Source: Nitrospirota bacterium (GTDB taxonomy: Bacteria > Nitrospirota > Thermodesulfovibrionia > Thermodesulfovibrionales > Dissulfurispiraceae). From it: a stretch of DNA of 64,000 nt. This document shows positions 8,460 through 17,811 of the stretch, piece by piece; the stretch's first letter is position 1; each line of letters begins with the position of its first letter. The DNA is taken from NCBI GenBank assembly GCA_016936655.1, contig JAFGXL010000015.1:62001-126000 (forward strand), in the 5' to 3' direction. The notes under the pieces are model-generated. The model worked only from the letters and a program-made list of their open reading frames with translations. It was not told the DNA's origin and did no database searches. Made by a program: the position numbers and the translations under genes.

Positions 8460-10057
8460 CAGTTCATGCCTTCGATGCAGCCGAGATAGAGGTTTTCGAA
8501 AAATACAGGTTCATACTCCTCATCATTTCCCATATTTAATATTGTACACTGCTTTCTTATGCTGTCCAGTCTCTGTCTGTATTCAGGATCGAGGGCTGCC
8601 ATTTCGCAACCTATAAGCGCGGCATTTTCCCAAAGCTCAAACACAGCAGGATCTAGCCTCGGCAGCAGTCCTATTGTCTGCGCATTGCTTATATCAAGAT
8701 ATCTCCCAAATACTCCTGCAACACATATTCGCTTAAGAGACCCTATTGCTACTCCTGATCTACGGCAGAGCATTACCACACATGCAGCTATACCTGCCTT
8801 AGCCCTCTGGATCATATCAATGTCTCTTGGGTTTATATTAATCTTTAGAGCCTCAGCGCACAGACTATAGCTATTTTGTGATTCAGCTATAAATCTGCCC
8901 CTGCTGTCTATAACTCCAAGCTTGAGAAGACATGCAATCATGTCTATGAGTCCTGATCCGCATATGCCTTTTGGCTCTGTGTTGTTTATAACTTCAAATC
9001 CGAGTGCAGAGCTGCCGTTATCAGGCATCAGCACCCTCGAAATAGCTCCTGCATCAGCAGGCATGCCGCAGCTTATGCCGCTCGCTTCAAAAGAAGGGCC
9101 TCCTGATGCTGATGCTATCCATGCTGTATCTCCATCCCACAGCGCTATCTCTGTATTTGTACCGAAGTCTATAAAGAGACCTGGAGTGCTGAATTCTGTT
9201 ATGCCTGTTGCATACAATCCAGCGAGCATATCAGAGCCGACAAATCCTGCAAACGGCTGTACGAGATCAATATCAATACTGTGTTCAGGTTCTGAGTGGT
9301 TAACCAAAAGCTTTCTTCCGTTGCTGACAACACACTGCGCTATGCAGCCCCACGATGCAGGATCAAGCAGTGTATCGCTACAGCATCCTGCCAGCAGCGT
9401 GAGCATAGCTGTATTGCCTACAATAGTGCAGTTCGTTATTTTTGAAAGATCAAGTATCTCCCTGTCTGCTATATCCTTCAGTGCATCAGATATCGCCGTA
9501 AAGGCAGATTCCTGCTGCTTACGGGCAGAATATTCTGAAGCTGATGCAGCAGTAAGTCTGGAAATAATATCGAGACCAAATTCTGTCTGCGGATTTGCCC
9601 CCCTTCTTCCGCCAATCCATCTTGCAGAAGGCATCTCCAGAACAGAGAGCATAATATTTGTTGTGCCAAGGTCAACAGCTACCTTATACCCGTCTGCAGC
9701 ACATCGGCATGATTTATCTTTCACAGAAGATGCTATCATCTGACGGTATCTGGAGTTGAGTATGTGCCATTTAGACTCCGGCGCAGGATAAAAAACCTCT
9801 ACTGAAGCATCTCCAAGAGGAACAGCCTGACAAGCAAGCCTTATATCAGTTTCTAACGAGAAGTGCTCTTCATTTTGTGTAAGGGCGCTGAGGTTGCCGT
9901 CAATAATTCTAACCTTACACAATCCGCAGGCGCCTGTACCCCTGCATCCTGACCTTATGCGTATATCCGCAGACTCGAGTATCTCTCTTATTGTAAGCCC
10001 CTGTTCAAACTTAACAAGGCTCTGGCTATCTTTTATAAATACTTTTAGAAATGGCAT
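8459..10057 (-). CDS. RACo-like corrinoid-protein reductive activase (2Fe-2S ferredoxin + ASKHA domain)
   Basis: A 532-aa protein with an N-terminal plant-type [2Fe-2S] domain, cysteines C38, C44, C47 and C76 (SGCRGTGACGLCKVR), and a long ASKHA/DUF4445 ATPase domain (VAVDLGTTNIML, GLFIDFGTNTEIAL, GICGSGLIDM). This is the architecture of RACo/AcsV and RamQ-type activators, which use ATP hydrolysis to push an electron onto inactive Co(II) corrinoid and return it to Co(I). It overlaps the UroD-like gene by 13 bases and sits two genes after the corrinoid protein. That protein is the likely client, although the CoFeSP encoded at 35-37 kb is another possible client. Confidence 0.9.
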   Translation of the reverse strand: MPFLKVFIKDSQSLVKFEQGLTIREILESADIRIRSGCRGTGACGLCKVRIIDGNLSALTQNEEHFSLETDIRLACQAVPLGDASVEVFYPAPESKWHILNSRYRQMIASSVKDKSCRCAADGYKVAVDLGTTNIMLSVLEMPSARWIGGRRGANPQTEFGLDIISRLTAASASEYSARKQQESAFTAISDALKDIADREILDLSKITNCTIVGNTAMLTLLAGCCSDTLLDPASWGCIAQCVVSNGRKLLVNHSEPEHSIDIDLVQPFAGFVGSDMLAGLYATGITEFSTPGLFIDFGTNTEIALWDGDTAWIASASGGPSFEASGISCGMPADAGAISRVLMPDNGSSALGFEVINNTEPKGICGSGLIDMIACLLKLGVIDSRGRFIAESQNSYSLCAEALKININPRDIDMIQRAKAGIAACVVMLCRRSGVAIGSLKRICVAGVFGRYLDISNAQTIGLLPRLDPAVFELWENAALIGCEMAALDPEYRQRLDSIRKQCTILNMGNDEEYEPVFFENLYLGCIEGMN

Positions 10058-11055
10058 TCTCTGGATGCCCTTATCATAGCGTCAATATTTTCGGGTCTGG
10101 CCTCCGGAGGCACCTCGCATCCCGAAGAGAGTATAAAACCGCCCTGTCCTGCAAATGTCTTTATCAGGCGAACTGATTCTTTATATATGTCCTCCGGACT
10201 GTCTTCAACCAAAGACAGAGGCTTTATGTTTCCTGCAAGGCATACTCCGGGCATAAATCTGCGTACCATGGCAGGTTCTACGCAATAGTCGCAGTTCGCT
10301 ATATCAACTCCTGCGTCCGGATAGTGAGGCATGATAGGCATGGTTTTTCCTGCTATCTGGAGCCAGTTTGCCACAGCTCCTGCAGATTTAAAAGATTTAC
10401 ATATCCTCTCTATTCTGGGCAGCGCCATCTCTCTAAAAAACTGCGGAGGTATAACCTCAGGACTTGAGGATGGCTCAAATATTATAGGCAGATGAGCTCC
10501 TGCATCGATCTGGGCTTTACCGAACTCAACAATAACATCTGCTGTGTAGTCAAGCAGTTTTTCGAATTTATCAGGATCTTCAACAGCCATAAACAGGGCA
10601 TCCTGAACGCCCAGATATTGTATAGCCAATGTTACAGGCCCCATTACACAGCCAACTACCAGCATATCGTCCTGCAGCTCTTTTCGCATAATCTCAACAG
10701 CCTTAATCATCTGGGGCATGCGTCCGTCTTTTTTGGGATTCGGAATTCTGGCTTTCAATGAATCAGCGATTGGAATATGCTTTCTTACTGATGGATAATT
10801 ATTTATAAAATAGTCTACTTCTGCTCCCATAGCCTCAGCTTCAACGCAAACATCCATAACAGAAAAAACTGCATGATGTCCGTATCTCAATAAGGCTTCA
10901 AGCTGACATGTCGCAATCAGCCCTCCGTCTTTAACATAATCTTCGACAGAAACACCCTTAAGTACTGCCGCATGTCCGAATATCTGCGGCACTACAGCAA
11001 CATCACCCTTTTTATCAATCTTGAGGGCAGCATTTATGCATTGCATGCCTGTCAT
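10045..11055 (-). CDS. UroD-fold corrinoid methyltransferase (MtaA/MtbA/CmuA-like), atypical zinc site
   Basis: A 336-aa uroporphyrinogen decarboxylase-family protein of the cobamide methyltransferase branch, which moves methyl groups from a methyl-corrinoid protein to an acceptor. The layout, including GPVTLAIQYLG, IFEPSSSPEVI, LAGNIKPLSLV and ILSSGCEVPPEARPENIDAM, matches that group. In MtaA/MtbA the catalytic zinc is held by His-x-Cys in a LHICGNT-like motif plus a later Cys. Here the motif reads WLQIAGKT, with Q233 and A235, and only C313 remains. The acceptor may therefore not be a zinc-activated thiol such as CoM. It lies three bases after the corrinoid-protein stop. True HemE is excluded by sequence type and context. 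Confidence 0.88.
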   Translation of the reverse strand: MTGMQCINAALKIDKKGDVAVVPQIFGHAAVLKGVSVEDYVKDGGLIATCQLEALLRYGHHAVFSVMDVCVEAEAMGAEVDYFINNYPSVRKHIPIADSLKARIPNPKKDGRMPQMIKAVEIMRKELQDDMLVVGCVMGPVTLAIQYLGVQDALFMAVEDPDKFEKLLDYTADVIVEFGKAQIDAGAHLPIIFEPSSSPEVIPPQFFREMALPRIERICKSFKSAGAVANWLQIAGKTMPIMPHYPDAGVDIANCDYCVEPAMVRRFMPGVCLAGNIKPLSLVEDSPEDIYKESVRLIKTFAGQGGFILSSGCEVPPEARPENIDAMIRASRECHF

Positions 11056-11058
11056 AAT

Positions 11059-11688
11059 CTAATTATTGCTGACTGCTGCCTTTGATTCCAGATAGTGCAG
11101 CCCTTCAAAAGCGTTGTCAGCAACAAAATCAACATTCAGATGTTCAGGAGTGGACTGTTTAAGAGCTGCACCGCCGGCAACAACACTTATACTGCCTATA
11201 CCAAGCGCCTCCAGCTGACTCTTTATCTTCCTTACATTGGGAATAACTGATGTTATAAGTCCGCTCACAAAGACAGCATCAGCTTTTTCATTCAAGGCTG
11301 TCTCAGCAAGCTTTTCAACAGGACAATCCTTGCCGCAGTCTATAACATGGTACCCCTTGCTTGCCAGCAGCATCTTTGTGATGTTTTTGCCTATATCATG
11401 CACATCTCCCTCAAGAGCAGCTATCACAACAGTGCCTTTGTCCCTTGATGAAGCTATGCCGTTTGGAAATATCTCGGTGATTACAGCTGTAAGACATCTG
11501 CCAACCAGCATTATCTCAAGAAGATTAAACTGTTCGATAGTGCATTTTGCATCGAGCCTGTTCATAGCAGGGTCAATACCATTAAGCACTATGCTGTCAG
11601 GAGATACGCCTTTTGAGACAAGTGCAGCTGCCTCTGCCACAGCCCTGTTTCTGTCGCCATCAAGAAGAGCCTTTATAAGACCATCCAT
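11059..11688 (-). CDS. Methyltransferase cognate corrinoid protein (MtaC/MttC family)
   Basis: B12-binding carrier of a methyl-transfer system. With the start at MDGLIKALLDGD it is 209 aa, the usual length: a four-helix cap (1-85), then a Rossmann domain with the cobalt-ligand motif D95-V-H97-D-I-G100 and the later VVAGGAALK. The frame extends upstream to 11778, but the extra 30 residues are unlike the family, and ATGs at 11703 and 11697 are alternatives. None has a clear ribosome site. It is the first gene of the operon with the UroD-like transferase, activase and kinase. No substrate-specific methyltransferase (MtaB, MttB or similar) is in the window, so the methyl donor is unknown. Confidence 0.9.
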   Translation of the reverse strand: MDGLIKALLDGDRNRAVAEAAALVSKGVSPDSIVLNGIDPAMNRLDAKCTIEQFNLLEIMLVGRCLTAVITEIFPNGIASSRDKGTVVIAALEGDVHDIGKNITKMLLASKGYHVIDCGKDCPVEKLAETALNEKADAVFVSGLITSVIPNVRKIKSQLEALGIGSISVVAGGAALKQSTPEHLNVDFVADNAFEGLHYLESKAAVSNN

Positions 11689-11824
11689 TGTATACATATA
11701 CATATTATCGGCAATAAATTGTATTAATTTAGAACTAGTTAGAAGAATGGTATATAAGGTTTTATAAAGAAGGAGCACAACGAATTAACTAATTGATTAA
11801 TAATAATTCTTACACTTATAAATA

Positions 11825-12091
11825 CTATTTTTTCTGCTGTTTTGGCTCTATAACCATATCTAGCCTCTTTTGGAATGCCTCATTCTTGCATTTGTTTATA
11901 TCCTGACTGCTATTGGAATTTATTATGCACTCTCTTTCTGCCTCGAGTACAGCTATGCGTGAATTTATATTCATAAGTTTTTTAGCCTTGAGATCTTCAA
12001 AGCCTGCATCCTTATCAGAGCTCTGTGCATAAGCGCTGCAGGATAGTGCCAATAAAAGAGCTGCTGCAACAAAACAATATACTATCTTCAA
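11825..12091 (-). CDS. Small exported protein of unknown function
   Basis: An 88-aa protein with a clear signal peptide (about residues 1-22, ending SCSAYA) and a charged, helical mature part containing two cysteines (ECIINSNSSQDINKC) that could form a disulfide in the periplasm. It starts with TTG overlapping the scpA stop (TTGA), so it is translationally coupled to scpA. I do not recognise a family. Confidence 0.65.
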   Translation of the reverse strand: MKIVYCFVAAALLLALSCSAYAQSSDKDAGFEDLKAKKLMNINSRIAVLEAERECIINSNSSQDINKCKNEAFQKRLDMVIEPKQQKK

Positions 12092-12861
12092 GAAATCTCC
12101 GCCTCTTCGTTTTCAGCAGCAACAGGCTCTTCTCCATTATGCTGAAGTATCCATATAGACCCGAAAATAGTGTCCTGATATGCACGCACAAGCCCAAGCC
12201 TAAGACTCTCGAGCAATGCCAAAAATGTTACTATCACATCAACTCTGGTGTCGGCCTCTAAAAAAAGATCATCAAATCTTACGCTCTCCTGGCCGCCTAC
12301 CTTTTCCATTATAAGAGCCATCCTGTCCTTCACAGTGAGCGTCTCTCTTGTAATCTTCAGAACCTCAGGGGGCACTCTGCTGAGTATCTTTTTTAGCGCT
12401 GACATTAGATCAAACATATTCACATCAAAAAGCATCAGTTCAGACTCAGGCGCAGGAGACACATCATCCTTTTCCGGCAGACGAGGATACGCATTAGGCC
12501 ATACATCCTCTCTCTCTCTAAGCGGGGCTGAAACCTCTTTAAATGCCTGATACTCCAGCAGTCTCTGCACAAGATTTGCCCTTGGGTCTTCCTGATCCTC
12601 CTGCTCTATTGTCTCATCAGGAGGCAGCAGCATGCGTGATTTAATATAGATGAGTGTTGCTGCCATCACAAGAAATTCGGAAGCTATTTCGAGATTCAGC
12701 TCTTTCATTATTTCTATATATTCAAGATACTGTTTGGTTATCTCTGAAATAGGTATGTCATATATGTCGAGCTTGTTCTCCTTGATGAGATGAAGAAGCA
12801 GATCAAGAGGTCCCTCGAACACAGGTATCTTTATGTTATAGATATTTAGCTGTTCAGTCAT
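12088..12861 (-). CDS. scpA: Segregation and condensation protein A
   Basis: The kleisin subunit of the bacterial Smc-ScpAB condensin, bridging the two Smc heads and binding ScpB. The 257 residues show the conserved N-terminal kleisin signature (FEGPLDLLLHLIKENKLDIY, residues 15-34), the following ISEITKQYLEYIE helix, and a winged-helix C-terminal segment (FLALLESLRLGLV). No scpB follows; instead a small exported protein is coupled to its stop. There is no strong ribosome site before the ATG. The identification is firm from the kleisin motif. Confidence 0.93.
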   Translation of the reverse strand: MTEQLNIYNIKIPVFEGPLDLLLHLIKENKLDIYDIPISEITKQYLEYIEIMKELNLEIASEFLVMAATLIYIKSRMLLPPDETIEQEDQEDPRANLVQRLLEYQAFKEVSAPLREREDVWPNAYPRLPEKDDVSPAPESELMLFDVNMFDLMSALKKILSRVPPEVLKITRETLTVKDRMALIMEKVGGQESVRFDDLFLEADTRVDVIVTFLALLESLRLGLVRAYQDTIFGSIWILQHNGEEPVAAENEEAEIS

Positions 12862-12887
12862 AGCTTTATTTCACAACGCCTGTCATG

Positions 12888-13013
12888 ATAACTGAATTGA
12901 ATTTGAGCGGACTTCGGCGGCCTTTGCGTGCCATGGATGGCTAAGCAAACCGGCGCAGCCTCGGAGAATGGCCTGGAAGCCATTCGAGAATGAGCGAAAA
13001 GAGATTCAGTTAT
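12888..13013. repeat. Structured inverted-repeat element between hisG and scpA
   Basis: A 126-bp block bounded by perfect 10-bp inverted arms ATAACTGAAT (12888-12897) and ATTCAGTTAT (13004-13013). Inside are two hairpins: TTTGC-GCCAT/ATGGC-GCAAA (12923-12949) and GAATGGC/GCCATTC (12966-12985). It is not coding. The layout suits a small mobile element (MITE or REP-like) or a structured RNA; only one copy is seen in this window. Confidence 0.45.
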
Positions 13014-13042
13014 ATTACAGCTCCTCATCGTTTTATAACTGT

Positions 13043-13927
13043 CTACGGAATAACCTTATTTAGCTGGTACTCCACTATTCCTGATGCGCCTGCGCACTTC
13101 AGCTTTGGTATTATGTCCCTTACAGTTCTCTCGTCAATCACAACATCAACAGCATACCAGTCCTTGTCAGAAAGCTGTGAAACCGTTGGAGAGTGCATAG
13201 CGGAAAGCAGGCTCATAACCTTTTTGAAGGACTTTTCAGGCACATTCATCTTGAGCCCCACCTTCTCTTCTGCAGCAAGAGCGCCTTTGAGAAGCATGGC
13301 CAGATTTTCCATCTTCTGTCTCTTGAACTTGTCCTGCCAAGCCTTTTTGTTGGCTATAAAACGGGTTGTGGATTCAGTAAGAGTCTCTACAATCCTCAAA
13401 TTGTTGGCACGCAGAGAGCTGCCTGTCTCTGTCAGCTCAACAATGGCATCAGCAAGAAACGGAGGCTTCACTTCTGTTGCACCCCATGAAAAATCTACCT
13501 CAGCCTTAACACCCTTGCTCTTGAGATACCTCTTTGTGTAGCCCACAAGTTCGGTAGCTATTCTCTTGCCGTTAAGGTCTTTTACAGACTTTATCTTTGA
13601 GTCATTCGGCACAGCAACAACCCATCTTACAGGCCTGAAGCCTTCCTTTGCGTAGTTAAGCTCAGCAACTTCTATAACATCAGCGTTCTGCTCAAGTATC
13701 CAGTCCTTGCCTGTTAATCCGCAATCGAGCACTCCGTCTTCAACATATCTCGCCATCTCCTGAGCCCTTATAAGCATTGAGTTTATCTCTATGTCGTCAA
13801 ACACAGGGTAGTATGACCTCGAAGATACTGTTACATGATATCCTGCTTTTTTGAAAAGCCTTAGAGTGGACTCCTGAAGGCTGCCCTTTGGAAGTCCGAG
13901 TTTCAACATATTTTTCTTGCCGTTCAT
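13043..13927 (-). CDS. hisG: ATP phosphoribosyltransferase, long form
   Basis: Catalyses the first step of histidine synthesis, joining ATP and PRPP. The 294 residues mark the long, self-contained HisG (no HisZ needed). The catalytic domain shows [12 protein letters not shown] and [12 protein letters not shown], with the PRPP loop [15 protein letters not shown] near 165-180. The C-terminal regulatory domain (about 215-294, [19 protein letters not shown]) mediates feedback inhibition by histidine. The start may be ATG at 13927 or at 13909 ([10 protein letters not shown]). There are no other his genes nearby. A 126-bp structured element lies downstream. Confidence 0.95.
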   Translation of the reverse strand: MNGKKNMLKLGLPKGSLQESTLRLFKKAGYHVTVSSRSYYPVFDDIEINSMLIRAQEMARYVEDGVLDCGLTGKDWILEQNADVIEVAELNYAKEGFRPVRWVVAVPNDSKIKSVKDLNGKRIATELVGYTKRYLKSKGVKAEVDFSWGATEVKPPFLADAIVELTETGSSLRANNLRIVETLTESTTRFIANKKAWQDKFKRQKMENLAMLLKGALAAEEKVGLKMNVPEKSFKKVMSLLSAMHSPTVSQLSDKDWYAVDVVIDERTVRDIIPKLKCAGASGIVEYQLNKVIP

Positions 13928-14010
13928 GATTTGTGCATCCCCTTCTATAAATGGTGAAATGTGATTACCGCGGCATTAATCCACGAGTTTTATGAGCTAT
14001 TATGATAAGA

Positions 14011-14045
14011 CTTTGGCAGACAGACTGTCAAACTGTCTGCCAAAG
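14011..14045 (-). terminator. Hairpin between the DUF5666 gene and hisG
   Basis: A perfect 13-bp inverted repeat (CTTTGGCAGACAG at 14011-14023, CTGTCTGCCAAAG at 14033-14045) with a 9-base loop lies 36 bases after the DUF5666-type gene. The following T tract is imperfect, so it may be a terminator or a transcript-end stabiliser. Confidence 0.5.
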
Positions 14046-14080
14046 AATAAAAATGAGAAATTACAGGATATTTTCAGAAG

Positions 14081-14713
14081 TTATTTTTTTGTGTTTCCCC
14101 AAGGATTTTTCAGGGTCTCTATCTTCTCTGCGACAAAATTATTGCCTGAAGATTTCCCTGTAACCCCGATATAAGCTCCTACTGCAGCCTTGCCATTGTT
14201 CTCAACTATTTTTGTAGTTTTTTTGACGGTAACAGAAGTGCCTTTTATTATCCATACGGAAGGCTCACCTTTTTTAATGCTCTCTACCACTCCGTAAAGC
14301 TTATCCTCAATGGCTGCTGCTGAGCTTGTGGCTGTCATGCCGTACCTGTTAGCCTCAATCTTTGTTGCTCTGAACACCTTATCCTGAAGCTTGCCCTCTA
14401 CCCATACATATGAACCTGCAGCGATCTTGCCCTTGTCATTTACAAACTCTGTTTTTTCGGTAACAAGCACCTGTCTGTTGTCGATAATCCATGTGCCAGG
14501 CACCTTGTCGCTCATCTTTTCGATAGTGCCGTAAAAGTTAGCGCCTCTGGCAAAGTCATTGCCTCCCGGCAGTCTTAGCTCATACTCTTCCTCAATCGGC
14601 GGAGGAGGAGTCATCAAAGCTCCTGCACCATAATCTGAAGTGTCCTTGAACGCTGAACCGCACACAAACAGCATAGCTGCGATAAGCAGCACAGAAATCA
14701 GAATCTTTTTCAT
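14081..14713 (-). CDS. Exported protein with two DUF5666-like repeats
   Basis: Starting at ATG 14713, which has GGAGGG directly upstream, the product is 210 aa. It has a signal peptide (MKKILISVLLIAAMLF then CGSA), a proline-rich linker (MTPPPPIEEEYE), and two tandem beta repeats. Each repeat follows the pattern GxIE/VE..W.I....V.V...T........G.YV.V.GK, ending in KIE (about residues 60-125 and 135-203). This is the DUF5666 OB-like repeat seen in secreted proteins of unknown role. The frame extends further upstream to 14809, but that part lacks a ribosome site and precedes the signal peptide. It lies next to, but probably not in, the chemosensory operon. Confidence 0.75.
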   Translation of the reverse strand: MKKILISVLLIAAMLFVCGSAFKDTSDYGAGALMTPPPPIEEEYELRLPGGNDFARGANFYGTIEKMSDKVPGTWIIDNRQVLVTEKTEFVNDKGKIAAGSYVWVEGKLQDKVFRATKIEANRYGMTATSSAAAIEDKLYGVVESIKKGEPSVWIIKGTSVTVKKTTKIVENNGKAAVGAYIGVTGKSSGNNFVAEKIETLKNPWGNTKK

Positions 14714-14859
14714 CCAACCCTCCATGAATTTATAAATTATTGCTCCGTTATTTTCCAACAAATCGTCAAAATAAATCCATATTGCCAAAACACAATGGCT
14801 GTTTATCAATTTTAAATGGTTAATTTGACAAATGATGAGGCTTGATCAATCCCGGCATT

Positions 14860-15933
<1,074 letters not shown>

Positions 15934-15967
15934 TCAATAAGTATATGCAACTTATAACAAAACCGCG

Positions 15968-17191
15968 TCAGCGCAACAATTCGTCAGTAAAGGACTTTGC
16001 CGGCAGCATTATAGTAACATCCGTACCGCTTCCCTGGCTGGAGCGGACATTTATTTTGCCGGCCTGCGCCTGGATGAGATACTGAGCAAGCGTGAGACCG
16101 AATCCTGCCTTCTTGTGTGCTTCGGTAGTAAAAAATGGTTCAAAAATATGGTCAAGAGCTTTCTCAGAAATTCCACAACCTGTATCTGCAACAACTATCC
16201 TGACAACCCCCTCTTCAACAGATAGGCAGACCTTAATCTTGCCGTCATCAGCAATCGAGTCAACGGAATTCTGGAGCACATTTTCTATGGCATATTTAAG
16301 CTGCTCGGAGTTGCACTCAGCAAATGCGTCTCTGTCAGGCAGATCAAGAGTCAGCTCAATGCCTGCACGCAGCCCCACCTTAAAACTTCTGACATGCTCG
16401 CTGAGCAGACTGCTTATATTATGCATGCCTGTTCCGCGCAATCCGCTCGCGTGATCAATCTTCATCAGACACTGAACAATTGAAGACACCCTGTCAAAGC
16501 CGTCCAGCACCTCTGAAACGAGCGGACTTATGTCCTGTTTGATGCAGACAAGTTTTTTCGAATCGATTCCTGCTGATGATGAGCTGGCCAATAGCTGGTC
16601 TGCCGCATCCGCAAGAAATCCTGAATATTTTTTAAGTGTGGAGAGATTGCTCTTTATGAAGCCGAGAGGATTGTTGAGTTCATGCGCAAGCGCGCCGGAG
16701 AGGCGCGCAAGCGCAGTCACCTTCTGCTCCTCAATCATCCTGTTTTGAGCTTCGCGTAGAGATTCATAGGCATTCTGCGCCTCTGCCTTTGCTTCGGTAA
16801 GTTCTTTTTTAAGATCAGCAGTACGGCATGCTGCGCTAACTCTGGCGATAAACTCCTCATCTATAAATGGCTTTACAATGTAATCGTCAGCCCCGCGATT
16901 AAGTCCATCTATCCTGCTCTCAATATTTGATCTGGTAGTAAATAAAATAATGCTGTAGAGATGTTTTGTTGTGCAGAGAAATTCGAGCACCTCGAGTCCG
17001 TCAAACTCAGGCATCTCGATGTCGAGCAGAACAACATCAGGCTTATATCTGACAACCTGGTCTATACCTTCCTGTCCTGATGAAGCTGTTTCAACACTAT
17101 ATCCATTCTCTTCAAGAAGGTCTTTTGCATACTGTCGCGCTGACTTGCTGTCATCAATTACTAGTATCTTGTGCGCATTCAGCGTATTCAT
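15968..17191 (-). CDS. Receiver-histidine kinase of the chemosensory operon
   Basis: A 407-aa soluble protein with an N-terminal receiver (D57 in VVLLDIEMPEFDG, K107 in IVKPF), a coiled-coil linker (about 120-155), a HisKA region with His170 in GALAHELNNPLGF, and an HATPase domain (NVLQNSVDSI, DTGCGISEK, GFGLTLAQ). Such receiver-kinases relay a phosphoryl signal onwards rather than sensing it directly. Its ATG overlaps the cheD stop (ATGA), so it is a true member of the che operon. Its likely input is CheA. Its output partner is not evident; CheB or one of the single-domain receivers are candidates. Confidence 0.9.
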   Translation of the reverse strand: MNTLNAHKILVIDDSKSARQYAKDLLEENGYSVETASSGQEGIDQVVRYKPDVVLLDIEMPEFDGLEVLEFLCTTKHLYSIILFTTRSNIESRIDGLNRGADDYIVKPFIDEEFIARVSAACRTADLKKELTEAKAEAQNAYESLREAQNRMIEEQKVTALARLSGALAHELNNPLGFIKSNLSTLKKYSGFLADAADQLLASSSSAGIDSKKLVCIKQDISPLVSEVLDGFDRVSSIVQCLMKIDHASGLRGTGMHNISSLLSEHVRSFKVGLRAGIELTLDLPDRDAFAECNSEQLKYAIENVLQNSVDSIADDGKIKVCLSVEEGVVRIVVADTGCGISEKALDHIFEPFFTTEAHKKAGFGLTLAQYLIQAQAGKINVRSSQGSGTDVTIMLPAKSFTDELLR

Positions 17192-17811
17192 TCAAGAGTC
17201 TCCAAATATTCTGTTTTTCTGAGACGCTTTAAATAGACATCGCCTGTATGTGTATGGAATATTATTTTTCTGCCCTGAAGACCTCCAACATCAAATGTCA
17301 CAAGATCAAGACTTCTTGCATCTATAATCTTCCTGGCAATTTCGATATTCTGCCTTCCAACAGTAAGATTTGTACCAGACTGGCTGTTAGGCAGCATCTC
17401 AGCGCCGCCAAAAAGCTTAACATCAAGTTCGCTTTCAGCAATGCCCTTATCATGAAATTTTTTGAGCATTCGCTCTATTGCAAAGTCAACATACCTTAGC
17501 CCTTCTGATGACACAAGATCAAAACTCATCTTTCCTTTATATGTTGGAAGCATTCCATGACATATAGCTCCAACCCCATTCCTTGTACTGTACATAACAA
17601 CAGATACGCACGAGCCGAGAACTGTTGTAACAATAGTCGGACTCTCGGCAAAATGCATCTCACCGGGCTTGAGGTAAACTCTTTTTATCTTGAGGTAGTT
17701 ACGCATCAGCTTATTTTCCCCGGACAGGCATAACCCATGCCCTGTATTTATGACATCTTGGCCGACAACAGCATTATAAGACCTGCTTTCTATCACCGCA
17801 GGGTATACCAT
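17188..17811 (-). CDS. cheD: Chemoreceptor glutamine deamidase
   Basis: Deamidates specific glutamines of methyl-accepting proteins so that CheR can methylate them. The family core is complete: VVTTVLGSCVSVVMYS with catalytic Cys (C68 in the long form), HGMLP with the catalytic His (H85), KLFGGAEML, and the closing GGxxGRKIIFHTHTGDVYLKRL. The ATG at 17811 overlaps the cheR stop (TGATG) and gives 207 aa. ATG at 17706 (MRNYLKIKR) gives a more typical 172 aa and has GGGGAAAAT upstream. Both starts are plausible; the core is the same. Confidence 0.93.
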   Translation of the reverse strand: MVYPAVIESRSYNAVVGQDVINTGHGLCLSGENKLMRNYLKIKRVYLKPGEMHFAESPTIVTTVLGSCVSVVMYSTRNGVGAICHGMLPTYKGKMSFDLVSSEGLRYVDFAIERMLKKFHDKGIAESELDVKLFGGAEMLPNSQSGTNLTVGRQNIEIARKIIDARSLDLVTFDVGGLQGRKIIFHTHTGDVYLKRLRKTEYLETLE

